Source of the DNA: Oscheius sp. JU75
Taxonomy: Eukaryota > Nematoda > Chromadorea > Rhabditida > Rhabditidae
Direction: 5' to 3'
DNA length: 64,000 nt
Assembly (NCBI GenBank): GCA_037178855.1
Contig: JASJZC010000003.1
Span: forward strand, 248,001 to 312,000
Below the pieces are notes generated by a model that was not told the origin of the DNA, did not search any database, and worked only from the letters and a program-made list of their open reading frames with translations. Position numbers and translations under genes: made by a program. Below, in pieces: positions 43,529-58,500 of this stretch. Within the stretch, counting starts at the first letter, position 1. Every line of letters starts with the position of its first letter.

Positions 43529-46500
43529 CTAGACTTTCGTCTCGGGACCGAAATCGTCGGCTTTCTTAAAGGAATCCCGGAGACGAGACATCTGTCGGGC
43601 CAGTTGGGCACCGTAGACACTGTTGTACCACTTGTGACAGCGACCTCTGGAAAGAAATCATTGGTTCAGTCCTTTCTCTTTGTTTCTATGTATCCTGCCA
43701 ATCGGTCTCTCTGTCTCTCTGTATCTCTATCTCCCACCTCAGATCAATTTTTGAGATGTAGGTGACTCTGGAGTATCCACTCTTAGGCTCAATAAGGAAC
43801 CTCGAATCCAAAACAGCTGCCGAGACTCCACCGAGAAGTTGCGTTTCTCCACATTGAACAGATCTCTCGATCACGGCACAGGCTCCTCTCAGTTCAGGGA
43901 TGTCAATCTTGTGGTATCGGACAACGTAGCAATCCCTCGTTGGATGTCCAACAGTATCATTCAGAACGAACTGATGGATATCCGTGTCCGGAGCCAGCTG
44001 CATGTCAATTGACCGCCAATTTAGAACAGAACTGTCCCAGACCGCTCTGAATTCAAAATTGCTAACGTTTCGTGACCGTCATACCGTTCTTTCATGATCC
44101 TGTGAAGAACTTCCTTAGGAGGAGCGGCCACATCGACCCAGACTCGGAATGGACGAAGAGGGTGGGAGTCAGAGCTCTTTCGGGCCGAGATCTCTACTCC
44201 AGCGTGATTCCCCTCGACTATCCAGCTCTTCCAGCGGTCGGAGTTGTCTCGGAGCATGTCCTGGAGACGGTCTTGGAGGTACACACGAGGTCCAGATGGA
44301 CTGAGTTCCTTGAGGATGGGGAATTCCTCCTGAAAGAAGGGGTGTTGAGAGACAAAGAGACAGAGAGACAGGGACAGTCTCCAACTCACCTCGTACTCCA
44401 GACTCTTGACTGCTCCCGATTCTGTTGTCTTTCCCATCGGAGCCATGAAGATCTGTCTCACATTGACAATCATGAACGTCAGGCAGGCCTGAGCTGCCTT
44501 GGTCTCCAGCATCTCCTTCTCCGTAGGCATGCCAGCAGCACCAACCGTCTTGTGTCTTCTGGAGTTAGAGATCTTATCTAGTCGACTGGCTTGCAAATGG
44601 AACAGGCTCGGAGTAAAGCAGACGCTCAGATTTGATGGTGTCATGGAGTTTCCTTCACTGAACTTGGCAATGTCCGCGAGGAAGAAGAGAAGGGTCTGTA
44701 GAGCTTCACGGTTCTCATCAGGGAGGAGAAGAAGAGCATATTTCAAGACAGAGAGTCGCTCATTGTCTGGGACATGAAGAAATATCGAGGCGAAGACTTC
44801 ACTGAGTCGACTGGTCATGAGACGATCCGGGAGTTCACGGAGGTACTGCTTCAGCATATCGGCAACATCGTGAACCTGTCCAGGGTCGAGACGGGTCGCA
44901 TCGACGAAGACATCAGCTTCCGCGTCACGATCACAGTGCTGACGGAGCTCGGCGATACGGGACTTGACTCCGTTCTTGCGGAAAATTCCGACGGTGTCAG
45001 GAGCCATCTGGCGAAGGTAGCGGAGAACCTGGAATAGAATGGTCAGATCTATCTGTCTCTTCAGCCTACTCACCTCCAGAATAGTCCTTGGCAAACAATG
45101 CCCTGTCCTCTTGTAAACCACATCGAGAGGCTGTCCAAACACCGTCGTCTCTTCCGCCTCTTTGACTATCTTCCCGTCCTGATGCTTGATCTTCCTCAAC
45201 AGTAGCTTCCCATAATTTGACATCCAGGCATTCTTCTGTCCGATGCTACCATTCTGACTCGATTCAAGCTTGATGGCCTGACTTCCCATGTACTTTTCCA
45301 TGACAGCCGTCACTGTCAGGAAGGCCAAGGCCCGAAGACGTTTGATCTCAACAGAGGACAGGCTATCCATTGATCTACAGAGTTCCTCGTCCTGGAAGAA
45401 CATTTCTTCGCCGGACAGAGCTGAGTTGATCGAGGAGGTCATGAGTCTCTCAGCAGGATTCCTCCGGATGGTTCCTTTCCAAGAACCGTTACTTGAACTG
45501 TTGCTGCTCGAGGTCACTGACAGAGACAGAGAGTACGGCAGGACTGATTGTCTTATCCTCTGTGCAGAAGGACCACTGGGAGATCGGGACAGAGAGGATC
45601 CAACGCCGGAATCCCGTCTGTTCTGGCTAGCCACTGTGGAGCACTGTTCCTCATCCGTATTGTCTAGACTGGACTGGGACTTGGCACGGATTGTGTCCAC
45701 ATGGAGCTGGGGAACGGTGGTCGAGGTAGATGGACTCGGCTGGTACATGTGCTGAGCCCTTCGGGAAAGACTGGCTTCTGGAGAGTCTTCGAATTGGTGA
45801 CCTGAAGATTTGGGATTCGAAGATCTGTGTCTCTCTGTCTCTCTGTCTCCCTCTGCCCTTACAATAAAACTGCTAATACCGCAAAAGCTGCTGTTAATCA
45901 AAAAGGACATGTTAAGGATTAATACTGTACCATGCATGTAGTAGCCGTCGGGATGAATATTCAGCCGTCTAGATCGGACAGACAAGCTTGGATGATATCC
46001 TACAGCCTGATTGCTGTAGAGACTGCTGTAGGCCGGACTCGACTGACCACTCGGCACTCCAGGATAGTAGATATTGTCGTAATATCTGGCCTGGATCGAG
46101 GGAGCAGGGGCGATTCGGTGTTTCGGCCTAAAAGAGATGTAGAGCCATCAAAATTAGGCAAAAATCAATTTGGCGGTCGGGTAAGCCCCAAAAAACGGCG
46201 CGCTAATGACTGGGAAAGAATGGCGGGTACAGTGAGATGACTCAAGTCTTTTGTCGCGCGTCTTTCGTCAATTTTTGGACTCTTTGCGTGGGCTTACTGA
46301 TTGGTTTTAGAGGAAAAACATACCTGGTCAAGGAATTGTAGCCTCCAGCGTAGAGGAAGTCATCCATCGGGGTCTGCTCTCTCCGGAGTCTCTCGTACAA
46401 AAATGGTCCACTGTCCCGGTCGGTCAATCTCGGAGGAGGCACAGACCGCTCTCTGAACCGCATTCGGAAAGAGTCATCAGCCGAAGATGATTCGGGTGAA

Positions 46501-49500
46501 GACGGGGAGAGCAGCACGACTCCCTGTCTCCTGGCAGATTTGGATCGCGACTGTCTTGGTCGGGCTTCTACTATAAAAAGCGGTTAGTCACTCTAGAGAG
46601 AGTTTTAGATTGGTCAGTTTAGGGGAAAACGACCACGCGACATGCAAAATGAAGAAATGTTAACCTGGAGCATTGAGATTGGTTGGCCTGGCCGTCATGA
46701 GCATTCTAGCAGATTCTGGACTGGCAGTATTGTAGCTGACCAACCGAGGATCGGAGATTTCCATGGTGGCTGGGTCTCGGGGTCGGGACTCTCGACGACG
46801 TCTGGAAAAAGGAAAACCTATAGTGTTTTTTTGGCCAGTCAAAAACTTTTGTTGAACGTGAGGATCGAACCCGACACCTTTTGGACTGGTAATCGAAGCG
46901 TTAACCGACTGAGCCAAGCGGGAAAACTGGCGCGCTATTCAAAGTTTCAACATACGCAAATACACATAATGTGAAATAGGGAGGCCTGATCAATCACCAA
47001 AACATATATCAAGTTCAACAAAAAAGAAAGAGCGTAGCGCTAACCGTTCACGTCTCTGCATCCTTAGCTAGTTTTGATGCGGACCGTCGAATGTGTGAAC
47101 AAGAAAGAATAGTCGTGCATTCTCTGCCACACATTATACAGACTGTTTTGACTGCCGGGCAAATTGATTTTTCAAACAAAAGAGGCGGGATACTCACCTG
47201 CTACCACTTCTGGGATTGACTTTCTTCAGCAGAGCCTTGGCTGTATCCTTGATCCTCTCACTCTGGGATCGTTGGAGCTTCGAGTTAGTGGCACTAAAAT
47301 TGGACGATTGAAAAAGATTCCGTTAGTTTCAAATGGTAAGACTTGTCTCTCTGTATCTCTGTCTCTCGGCCTTTCTGACTCTCTGTCTCTCTGTCCTAAA
47401 ACTCACTCCTCCGTCTTTCCCATACTGTCTAGTAAATTTAGCCCTGCGTCAGAAATGTTACAATGTGGAGACAGAAAGAATTGGCAGCGGCAGCAGCAAG
47501 TGGAGACGAAACCAGAGTGACTAATACTGTGTTCCGAGACTAATTCGAAGCGGTTCCCTTTTCTGGCAGCAGTTCTCATTAACGTCCGATGAAATATACG
47601 TGCGGAAGCTTCAACTGATCGCAGGGGCTCAACTTTTAAAAATCTTTCTTGAAAAGAGAGTGATTAATACGATCTGTTTCCAAAAAAACGTGGAATATTT
47701 TTACGTCAGTGCGCAGAAAATGACCGAGAGAAAGATCAAGAGGAAGAGGAGTGGCCGAAGTGGTATCTCAGTTCGCCAACTTTCACCCCTTCCCCAGCGT
47801 TTGCGTGTGGCGTATCGGATCGAAAAAGCCTCGTCAAAAGACTTTTTCCTCGTGTCCGCTATAGTATAATTAGCTTCGGAGTGGAAACAGTCTATCCTAG
47901 TTCACAGGGTCTATTAACTTGTCTTTGTCAGTCTTAGAAATCTGAAACTCACTCTTCCGGCCTCAAATCATATCTTTCCAGACGTCTTTCACTCTGTTGA
48001 GAGGGTAGTCGCTCCTCGTAGGGTGAATGACGGGTATCCTTGACAGCGTAGGGGTCCCGATAGCCGTAGTTGGCCACGGTGGAGACAACTCTTCCAACGG
48101 GGGCTCCACACATTTGCTCATTGCCTATCCGGGACCAGGTGTGACTGTTCCTCTGGTACTTCCAGTTGTCAGAAAGGGCAACCTGGTCCTCATCGTCGAA
48201 ACCGTACATTGTGTCGTAGTTGTAGTCTTCGTTCTGGAATAGATAAGAATGAGAATAAGGGTCTGAGAGACAGAGAACTTACTCTTCTCCTGAGGACAAC
48301 GTTGTCATCTCGCATGATGACACATCTGTTCAGGGTGTCAATGCGTCGGAAGAGGGCGCGCAAAGAATCCGGCTCTAGGAACTCGTGGTCCGATCTGACG
48401 CTTCGAAGATCGATGGGGAACTGGCCTTCTGAAAGCAAGTAATCAAATTAGTCCCGAGATTTTGTTGTCGTAGCTCTCTCAAAAAGTGTAAACCTGTTCT
48501 TAATCCCTTTGTAGGTTTTGGAGGGAGACCTGCCGGTGTCACCTGCATTATTCTAAAAGCATCTGACCATTTTCGTAAGATGAATTGGAAAGACTATTTT
48601 GGAAAAAAATAGAAATGGCTCAACAGGGGGTCATTATAGGGATGTGGCAGCTGCATAAATATTGAAATTTTGACACCCTGTCTCATGACGGGGTCTATTT
48701 TTCAAACGTATGGCAGTACAGAAACGTAAAATAGGAACGCAGCTGATCTGCTAAGAGCTTCCAAAAGTAATACTGCCGCTTGGAACACCCGGCTAGAGAC
48801 TGCCTGGATCAAGATGTGCTCACCCCGGAAGTCAACATCTGGTTCGTGTGACCAGGTAATAGGGCCCTTCGGATGCTCGTAACTATAGCTGTTGGGATAC
48901 TTTTTGAAACATCGTCTGTGTCTCTCTGTGAGCTCAGAGAAAGCACCCTAGCGGCGAAAAAGCATAGACTCTTTGTCTCTCTGTCTCATAGTCTCTATCG
49001 CTCACAATCTTTCTGTCTCTCTGTTTCTCGTCTTAAAACTCACCCTCGTATTGCTTGGCGTACTGCGGGAATCCGGCCTTCCTCAACCACTGGCAGCACT
49101 CTTTGGCTTCTTCTTCTGTAAATTGTCTAATTTTGTGTCAGGACAGAAAATAGGGGTATGCTCAAGAATTTAAACCCCATTATTTTCCGCCTCTCTCCCC
49201 AAGAATAGAACCCAGGTGCGAGGCCAGATGGTTAGTTTCTTTAAACCGTCTCGAAATTAGATTCTAACGAAAAATGACAGCTGTCAGAGTGACAATTTGG
49301 ATAGTGACTGTTACCGAGACATTTGCCTACCTTTTTGATGCCATTGAGCTAGGGAATAAGTAAGAATTGTCATGCTGTTGGCGCGAACCTAACTCTGACA
49401 GACACAGTCAGTATTTTCTATTTGTCCACTGTCAAGTACCATTGGGCAAAATACCATCACTTTTTCTACTAAGAATATGCTGCAAGAAAACAGGGCTCAA

Positions 49501-52500
49501 AGCTCGCCGCAGCAAACATAGCACTTGAGAAAAGTGACAGTTCAGTACCAGAGGAATTGCCAAGAGGACTGGTCAGCAGATACGAAATTGGAGACCAATA
49601 AGGAATGGATATCGCTCAGAAAGAGACAAGAAGTGGAAGCAAACGGGATAAAGAAGTAATCGCCGCGCAGCAGTTGGTTTGTGGTTGGAGAGGGTGGATG
49701 GCGCGACACAAAAGTGGGACTCCGACTGCTGATAGTGATGATTTATGGGCTCGGCCTGTCTATCCGGAGGCAGTTGGTTTATAGTAGTAGGATGGGAACA
49801 GAGACATAACGATAAATGATCATTCTCTGTCTCTGTTTCTCTGTCTATAGTTCGAAGCGGAAACGTATGAGTCAACTGCTATCTTTTTGGTCCAAAGGTA
49901 GAGTCAACAGAAGAAAAAAAATCTTGGATGGTTTACGAGGTGCAAATGATGTCTGTTCTCTCATCACCGCCCTAAAAGAGATCTCGTTTTGTTGCGGCTT
50001 CCGTCTATTTACGCCAGTGGAGGACAAGTTGCGCGAGCGGTGATAGAAAAAAGGGTGGTAGATGTGCAGGAATTCCCGCCCGCTGAACGAATTGGAACAA
50101 TTAACAGCTGGAATGTTTGGGAGCAGAGAGACAAAATGATGCGTTAAAAAATGACAAAATAAAGTCGAGAAATCAAAAAAGTTTCGACCACGGCAGGATT
50201 CGAACCTACAATCTTCTGCTCCGTAGGCAGACGCGTTATCCATTGCGCCACGCGGCCACTTGTCCGACTCCCAAGCCGAAATGCAGGCATGCCCTTCGAC
50301 TTCAGCTGACCAATGACAGCTGTTAGTCTGCCCAAAACGACTAGGAAAGAGAGTGAATTAGGTCATGAAATCAATTGCCGGCAGCTGGGTTCATCAAAAT
50401 TTGAACTGAGGATCAGACCTTCGGCAAATAGCAACTGGAAATGAATTCAGAGGGTAGAGGGAAGGCGGAAATGCTCGAACTTTTTGCCAGTTCAGATACT
50501 CTCAAAGGGAAGCAGAAATTGAAAAAAGCGTAGGCGAGAAAAGCTAGCTGATAACTGCAGAGAAGCGCTTAACGCCTGATGCCGTTGATTCAGACGCTCA
50601 GGGTCTCTCGAGAGCAAACAGTCTGCCCCGTTCTTGCCCTCTAGGGTTCAGAGAAAGCCTGTGTTTTTTTCGAATCAAGCAGTTGGCTAACTGAAAGTAC
50701 ACACATTCCATTCTGTCAAGGCTCTAGGTCTAGAAAAATAACACGTGGACGTGTCAGAGTAGTAGCCGCCTTCAAAACACTGGCGCCACAGCCGGCGGCA
50801 CAAGTAAAAAGGTGCCCCTTCAAAAATTTAGTGGGACACGTCTCGGGGCCGAGAAAAAGGTGCCGAAGATAAATTGAGGGCATGGAAAGACAGGGCAAGA
50901 GTATTGTGAGAGAGAAAGAGAGGCTGAGAGGCAGTGAAACAGAGAGACAAAGAGACAGAAATACGGAGAGACGGAGACACGAAGAGACAAGGGACAGATA
51001 TACAGTGTGGCAGGAGACACATGGACAGATAGACAGAGAGATAGAGAGATAGATAGATAGACAGTGAAAAAGAGAGACAAAGGTTCAGAAAGACAGAGAC
51101 AGAGAGACATATAGACATAGAGACAGGGAGACAGAGGTAGAGAGATCGACTCATACTCATATAAGGATTTCACAAACACGAAATGCTCTCTTTCTCCCAG
51201 TAATGAACATAATTTCTTGACCCTGTCTTCCGCACAAAGGGCACCCACAGTCAGAGAGAAAGAAGTCGCCCTAAGGGTGTGAAACTGACAAAACGAGCAG
51301 GTTCCCATTGCTGAGAGATGAAGAAGACGAAGAAGAGCGCCGGTGGCAGCAAAAACGTGTTGGGGACCTAGGCGAAGGACACAGCAGTTAACGAGGTGGC
51401 AGCTAATAGGTGGTGAAAACGCCCCATTTTTTCGAATCAGACCAAAATCTTAAAGGGGAGGCTGTTCATTTAGGAAGACACTCCCGCCTCAAACCGTTCC
51501 TCTAATTCAATTATCGAGAAGTTGTGGTTGAAAAAGTGGTTTTCAGCAAAATTGAGCAACAAAAACAAAGACTGCCGTTGCCAGAACATACGTTCTCCGG
51601 TCGCCAAAGAGAGTGCGGGGGCGAGATTAGCAAACAGATAAAATTGGAGGAGATACAGGTAACGAGAGAGGCGGAAAGAACATGGCAGGCTCAAGGTCAT
51701 TATAATTAGAGTTCTCGTGTCCTCAGTCTCAGATCAAAGCGGACCCGGTGGCCGTAAACCCATGTCACAGGGTTTCGGGTCATTAGGAGGAGGTGCTCCG
51801 GAGTGGGGGAGGCGATAATCAGATGAATATTAGGAGCAGGAGAGAGCTTAATTGCAGAGGGTGTTGACAGTGGAAATCTCTTCTGCGGTCGTAATGAGTT
51901 CGGAAGAGATTGGGCTGAGATGTTTGGGTGAGAAGGAGGGGTGAAGGTAAGGGATTGACTCATCAAGGAACTTGGAAACTATCTCAATTGACTCTTAGCG
52001 CCCACTGAGTACTGGTGGGAAAACCTAGGGAGACAGAGAGACGGGGTGACAAGCAGACAGAAATACAGAGAGGCAGACAAACAGAGAGACGAAGAGGCAG
52101 AGAGAAGGAGAGAAAGAAACATAGAGACAGAGGGACACTAGCTGAGAACAGTACCTTGACCATTAACACCCCTTAAACTCCCTGTCTCTCTCTCCCTAAA
52201 ACGTGACCGCCGGCGAAAGTCGGCTAATCCCATCTCCCGCGCTCATTATCCTATCCAGCCATTAGCATATGGAAGAAAGATATAGATAGAGAAAGGAAAT
52301 CTCGATGACAGGATTTGATGTTTTATTGCCGTCGCCACAATACGACCTTCATTTCGAGTCTCCTCTCTCACTCCCATTCTAATCCCGAGATGTCCTTAAG
52401 AATACAGGATGTCCAGCGGATACACACACAAATACAGCGAACCGGTAGTCTTTGAGGGAGAGATTGTCTATGCAAATTGACGGGAGGCCCCCCTAATCGG

Positions 52501-55500
52501 TGGTTAGTTGGACAAGATGGGCAAAGTGGCTCCGCAAGGGAAAGACCATAAATTGGTGGGTTGTCCGCTGCCCTGAAATCAGTCAAAGGGTCATGCCGTA
52601 ACATCACTCACAGTCGAGGTTGGGAGCCTCGTTATCGGGTCTGGCAATGACAGAGACAGGGAAACTGTATAGTCACAAAAGAACTAGCTGATAGCTGGGG
52701 AGATCGAGATCAAGATGTCCCGGCCTCCGAATTTCCGTCTCTCCGTGTGTGCCAATGTGTTCAAAGTGTTTGACTTCGAGAGAGATGTGTACCAACAGGT
52801 GGAAGAGAACAGCGGTCGGCTATCGTTTTTATCAACCTCTGGTATCTATCTCTAGGTTTGTAGAGGCGGGAGATGAGTGGATTTTGGGGTAAAAATGGAA
52901 CTGGACTACAGTCTGTCTTGATCATCTCTCTCTATGACTTTCTGGTTTACTGTCCCCCCGTCTTCGTTTCTGTCTCTCTTCCTCACTATCTTACTGTCTT
53001 TTTATCTCTCTGTCTACCTTTCTAACTGTCTCTCTGTTTCTCAAAGTACAACGGTCGTCTAATAAAAATTCCTCCTCACAAATTGGGTACTTGGGATAAC
53101 CAACGACGCGTCAATGTTTACGTCTGTACCTAGCCCTAAAAGTGTCCTTTAACAAAAACTATAGTCACAGTGAAAAATTACCGCTTTGAAGGGAAGAAGG
53201 AAGCGCGACCACAGGCCCCCTCTGCCAAAGCAAGACAAAGAGATCGCTGACAATTATCCCCGCCCGGTGCAACAGAAAACAAGATTGATAATCGGAGCGC
53301 TCGATTTCTTAGGCTGTGTTCTGGAAGATAGAAAAAAAGGCCTACTACTATAGGAAGACAGAAGACGCCGATCTTTCTCTCTGCGAAACGATGAGTCAGA
53401 CAACGACGCCTGAGACCACTACGACGGAGAGAATGATGTTATCAAATGGAGGACAGAATGATGTTTTTGAAACGAGACCATTTTAGGGATTGACAGGTCG
53501 GGAGAGGAGAAGATGGAGTAAACAGGAGACAGAAAACGGGCAGAGATTCGGGGTAGGAAGAGTCAGAGGACAGAATTAGAGACCCGAAGAGAGAGGGACA
53601 GTCTGCAAGAGTCAGTCATTGGGAAGGAAGCACAGTCTGGTCAAAGAATGAAACCTGCAGAAAGAATCAGAATCAGTCTCTCTCTGTTTCTCTCACATCA
53701 AATAAAGGGCGGACAGAATCTCTTAATAATTCAGGAAAAGTGTGGGCTGCACAGTGTAAACTGTCAAAGAAAATTTCTGGAAAAGGATGACCCATTTCCT
53801 GGAAATCACACCTTTTTCAAAGATAAGGTTCGAACCCCAAATGATGTCACAATTCTTCCTCCTGTTTCAAGAGACACAACACTAGGCTAATCCACACCGC
53901 TGTGGCGGCCTCCAGTCGAAAACAAGGCCAAGAAAAAACATGATTTCTTGAAAGGACCAAAGATGAGAATCTTGTAGCTCAAAGTTCAAAAGTGTTCTGA
54001 TTCTTCGCAGGTTTTGCAACATGAGTGTCTGTCTCTGTCTCACTGTCTCTCTATGGCCAAAAGCGTGAAATTCTTTTTTTTCAACGATAATAGGTAGTCG
54101 TTTAGCGAGAGGAGGGGTAAAGGAGGTGAGCTGTTCGCAAGATTTTCCTCCGTCCCGAAGAAAACATACACAGAATTACCCTTCGACCCGAATGAGCCTG
54201 AATTCAAACAGATTTTGAGGCAGAGAGAGAGGGAGATGCGCGCAGTGGACTCTGTCCGTAAAATCGCACCGGGCTGGCTTACAGGACCCATTACAGAGAC
54301 TTTGCTGGATCCGGGGGGGTTAAAAACAGCTCTTAAATCTGTCCGCAAAACTTACCGGCTTCCTTCAGTGTGGTGACAGACGCTCCATTCTTTGACTTCA
54401 GTCCCTCATTGAGGATCTCGCACGAGCCTGAACGTTGTCCCATACCGTTCCGGAAACTATTTGACAGGTTCGCTAGCGGGACTTTTTTTCCTTCCAAAAG
54501 TTCCTCGATGATGATCTGGCTCTTGGGCTTCGGTGATTCGTTCCTCTTCTTCTGAGCTCCAGCCATATTGTCGTAGATGCTGTCGGACATGGACATGGTG
54601 ACAGGGTAATGGGCAACAGGACGACGAATTTCTGTAAAGAGAGGAGATGAAAATAGTTAGTAGAAGGAAATATTTGGAGAGAGGAAGACAGATAGTCATA
54701 GCTTACTCTGATCTCATCGTTTTTCAATGACCAACTGACTCAGAAAACCAATCTTTCTAATCTTTTTTTGGCAGAACCATGTGGTAGTCAAGTATAATCA
54801 AATGATTACCAATTATTCTGAATCCCAACGAACTCTATAAGAAAGAAAATGGGACCCAAATCGAATCAGGTACGGCTATTTATAGGCCAGTTTTGTTCCC
54901 CTTCTGATTTCTTTCAGAGTTTAAAACAAAAGAAGCGCCCGAAGCAATTTATTACCAATTTCAGGGCGATGACGAAAAACTCACCTGGAGGAGTATCGGA
55001 CACTTTCAAGGGCACCGTTCTTAATTTAGCTTTCGGTGCGATGGCTCTCGGAGGGGCCATAGGCTTCTTGACCAGCTCCTCCTGCTGCTGCTGGGCCTCT
55101 TTGCCGTACTGGAGCAGCATGGCGATCGATTCTTCCAGGTCAGGAAACATCCTGAAACAGAGAATTGGCTTCAATCTTTGCCGCCAATTTGACCCACTTT
55201 TGTTGGGGCTGTCCTCTTCTTGCCGGCTCCTCGGATCGTCTCGTCATCTCAGCCACCTCACGGTCAGCGTCGTCAGTTTCAGAGGAGGATTCGATGCGGG
55301 AGAGAGGCACAGCGAGTTCGGATCTGAAAATAATGCTTGAACATGAGACGGGAGGAAGCTCGATGCTAACATGATAAGCTCAAGAGTAAATGGATTTTTT
55401 GACATGAGACATTGGGTGTGGGGAGAACGCATGTTTTCGAACTATTTTTATTTCTGTCTCTTTGTCTTTCTGTCTCTTTATCTCTGAACCAACCTCGGTG

Positions 55501-58500
55501 TACTCGTCGGAGTCTTCAAATCCCTCAGAGCCCCCTCAGTCGCGTCATGAACCCAATCAAAACTTGATGACCTGGATAAAGCAAAAGGAGATGTCTGGGT
55601 ACCAGCATCCTAAAACTATTTGTCAAAACAGTAAGAAATTTAGGATTACGGTAGGTTTCGGCTCCAACATCAGATTTGTGGGTCTGTCTAGAGCGGTCAG
55701 CCGACTGTCTTCGATGCTTTTGATCATCGAAGCCACCACACGGTCCACTGATTTAGGATCTGTCGAAGCTGTGCTCCTGGCACGACATTCCACCTGAAAA
55801 TCAGCATGAGTTCGATTGAAAAAAAATTATAATTTCCCGCCCAGTCTACACAACGTACACAAGGAAATTTGGGTATTAGGCTTGTCATGGCAAGCTGGCC
55901 ACGTTTTTCGTCGTCTTGTCGCTAATTATAGTAGTAGTTGGGCCTTCCTGTAAAATCCGGAAAGAGTTCAGAAAATCGCGAGATTTTTGAGACGGGGAAG
56001 AGGAGAGGGCGAGGTTGTAAGAGACTGGGTAGCATTGAATTTCAGGTCAGGTCAGTAGGAAAAGAGACCTTGGTGAATGACCAGAAATTATGGAACGGAT
56101 TCAGTGCTTGTAGACAAAACTTTCATGTTGAATTGCCTGTCTCTCTATCTCTTAGAGCATGTGGACAAAAGTTCAGGTTTAACACCACAACAAAGTAGAA
56201 GGCTTAGGAAGCAACTAATTGGAAAATGTTATGGATGATTGAATTGGAAGCGACAGCATGGAATCAAAACAAGTAAAAGGGTTCAAGAAATCCTTATGGT
56301 GAAAGTGAGAAGACCCCAACACCTTCCACAAAATGTCAATATTTGGTCTTGTTTGGGAGGAGATGGAACCTTGTGCGTTTTCTGAAGAAAACGGCTGTTC
56401 TGTGTGTTCAAGCTTAGACGCGAGATCATGTCAGGGTTGCAGACAAGCCCTGAGAGGAACACCAGACTAACACTAGGTTGTAGGCTGGAAGAGAAACCTC
56501 GTAAAATGTGTCTCTTTGACAAGAAAACTGGAGGGGGTGGATGGTCAGAGAGCAGAGGAGAGAGGGACACACCTGTCGCGTGGTCAAGTTGACAAAATTT
56601 TGGAAGTTTGAAAATGGTCTCTGTCTATGTTTGTGTTTCATATTTGTGCTTTGTGCGTTATTTGTTTCTGCCCTCTGTCCTCACACCCTCGCAGCAGAGT
56701 TTGATTGATAGGTTCCAGATGTCTAAGAGCCAACTCAACACACCCAAACTTCGAAAGGGAATCAATTCTCAACAGTACCACCACAAGGTCGTAGTCGTAA
56801 AATGTGCGTGAAACTCCGATTTTAACCTCGGTGTCATGGACGAGAGGTTATGGGGACAGTTTTCTCGGATTTTCGAGGTATTAGTCACTGTTCAGGAGGA
56901 ACATCTAATGGCGCTTTTATTGTCCCCGTGTCCCCTTGGACGAGCAGTTATTTTCCAATCAAAAAAGGTCAAAGGTCGGAGGAGCTATTTCTTATGCATA
57001 GTTCTGGGGACTACACGAGTTTTGGGAAAGTGAACGGCTATGCATAAATAGTGTACCAGTAGTTCTCATAAAGTCCTACAGATTCAGAAACAGAAAGGTA
57101 CCGAGTGACAGTGGGACGGTGAGACAGAGAGACAGTGAGACAGAGTGATAGAGTGACAGGGAGACAGAGAGGCAGAAAGGAGACAGAGAGACAGAGTCAA
57201 AAGGAACAAAAAGCAGTCTCACTTATGTTTTCCTAGCAACTGTCTTCATGGATTCCGAGACAGGAAGGCAATTAATTTACCTGGGACAAAGTGGTTCTTA
57301 CACCTGGAGCACGTGGCTGTTCGAAAATGTTTAGGGGCAAACGATAACAAAAAAGACGGCTATGGCTATCAAGCGGTCATTCGGGGGAGGGATGGATTGC
57401 GGTGTCAGATTCGGGTCGACGGGGATTTTATCAAAGGCTGAGGCGGGTCAAATGCCGTGACCAAGGATAGTCTTGGGCATAAATAAACAATGGAAACGAA
57501 AAAAAAAGTCGCAGAAGACAAGAGAATCGAAGACCCGTTTCTGGTACCATTATTCGAACGGCGCTCCTATTACAATCTCTGTGGTGGGAGTGTCTCTGCC
57601 ACGACTTTTTTCTCATGGTTTTGGACACGACAAAAGTTGGAGAAGAAGCATATAGTTTGGGGAAGCCAGGAAAGGACTGGCAGCCTCAACTGTGACCGAC
57701 GCGCCCCCACAGAAATGCGTCATAAAAGGGCACAGGAGGCCGCGGTTATTCTCAGTCAGCGCACGCGGAAAATCTTTTGGAACCGACAAAGGGAGGTCAA
57801 CTGTTGAAGAGAGTAGGTTACGCTTTGAAAAAAGGAGACAGAGAATGAAGAGACAGAAAGACAGCGGCAGAATGAACAAAGCTCTGTTGTGATCAATGCC
57901 CGGAAGGGATGAAAGGAAATGAGTTCTGGTCATAATCCCATCAAAATTCCAAAAGGCCCATGGTGTCTCTAATGTGTGTGAGCACTTTTCGCCCCGGGTG
58001 GTCATTCCGATATTTACCGTCTCATATAGAGAGTGGCGCCTGAAATGCTGGGTTCGCGCCCCGAGGCTGGACAATGCCATGTCATTGTGGGTAGCACTAT
58101 TTGCCGTATGCTAATAATGTGAGTGAGAGAGAGAGAGATGGAAAAAGCTGGGTGCTCTTGGTGCCTTATCGTCTGTTTACAGGCCCAGTTATTACCACCC
58201 AGATGGACGAGACGGCCTGTGCGGTCGCCTGCCATTAGTGGGCAAGAATATACAATTCTCAAACTCTTCTTCAGAGGCCAATCAAAAAGTAGCCATGTTC
58301 TCACAGCAATTTGTATCAACAGTAGCCTGCTAGAGGATGGAAGCGACCGGCTGGTGCCATATGTTTCACATGCACATTTCAAGAGACCCCTCTCGTCCCA
58401 AAACTATTAATAACAGGGAAAAAGTCGGAAGAGAACAAACATCTGAAGAAAAGCCAGCTAATAAGATTTCCGTTCTTCCGAAAAGGCACCCTGAAGAGGT

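Larger units (their letters stand above)
49116..54355. other. 5.2-kb intron of the RhoGAP gene
   Basis: No further RhoGAP exon is needed by phase. The intron holds the tRNA-Arg gene, long GACAGAGA tracts (50.9-51.15 and 52.0-52.1 kb), a TCTCTGTC tract (52.9-53.05 kb), one orphan plus-strand exon (52715) and a tRNA-like sequence (53.8 kb). It may carry an internal promoter for a SAM-first isoform. Confidence 0.5.

Noticed and set aside
46862-46935. Functional tRNA with anticodon ACC
   Set aside because: A and B boxes are present but acceptor and T stems do not pair, and the anticodon would be unusual.
50820-51308. 162-residue Ser/Leu-rich minus-strand open frame
   Set aside because: It is a translation of the GACAGAGA tract.
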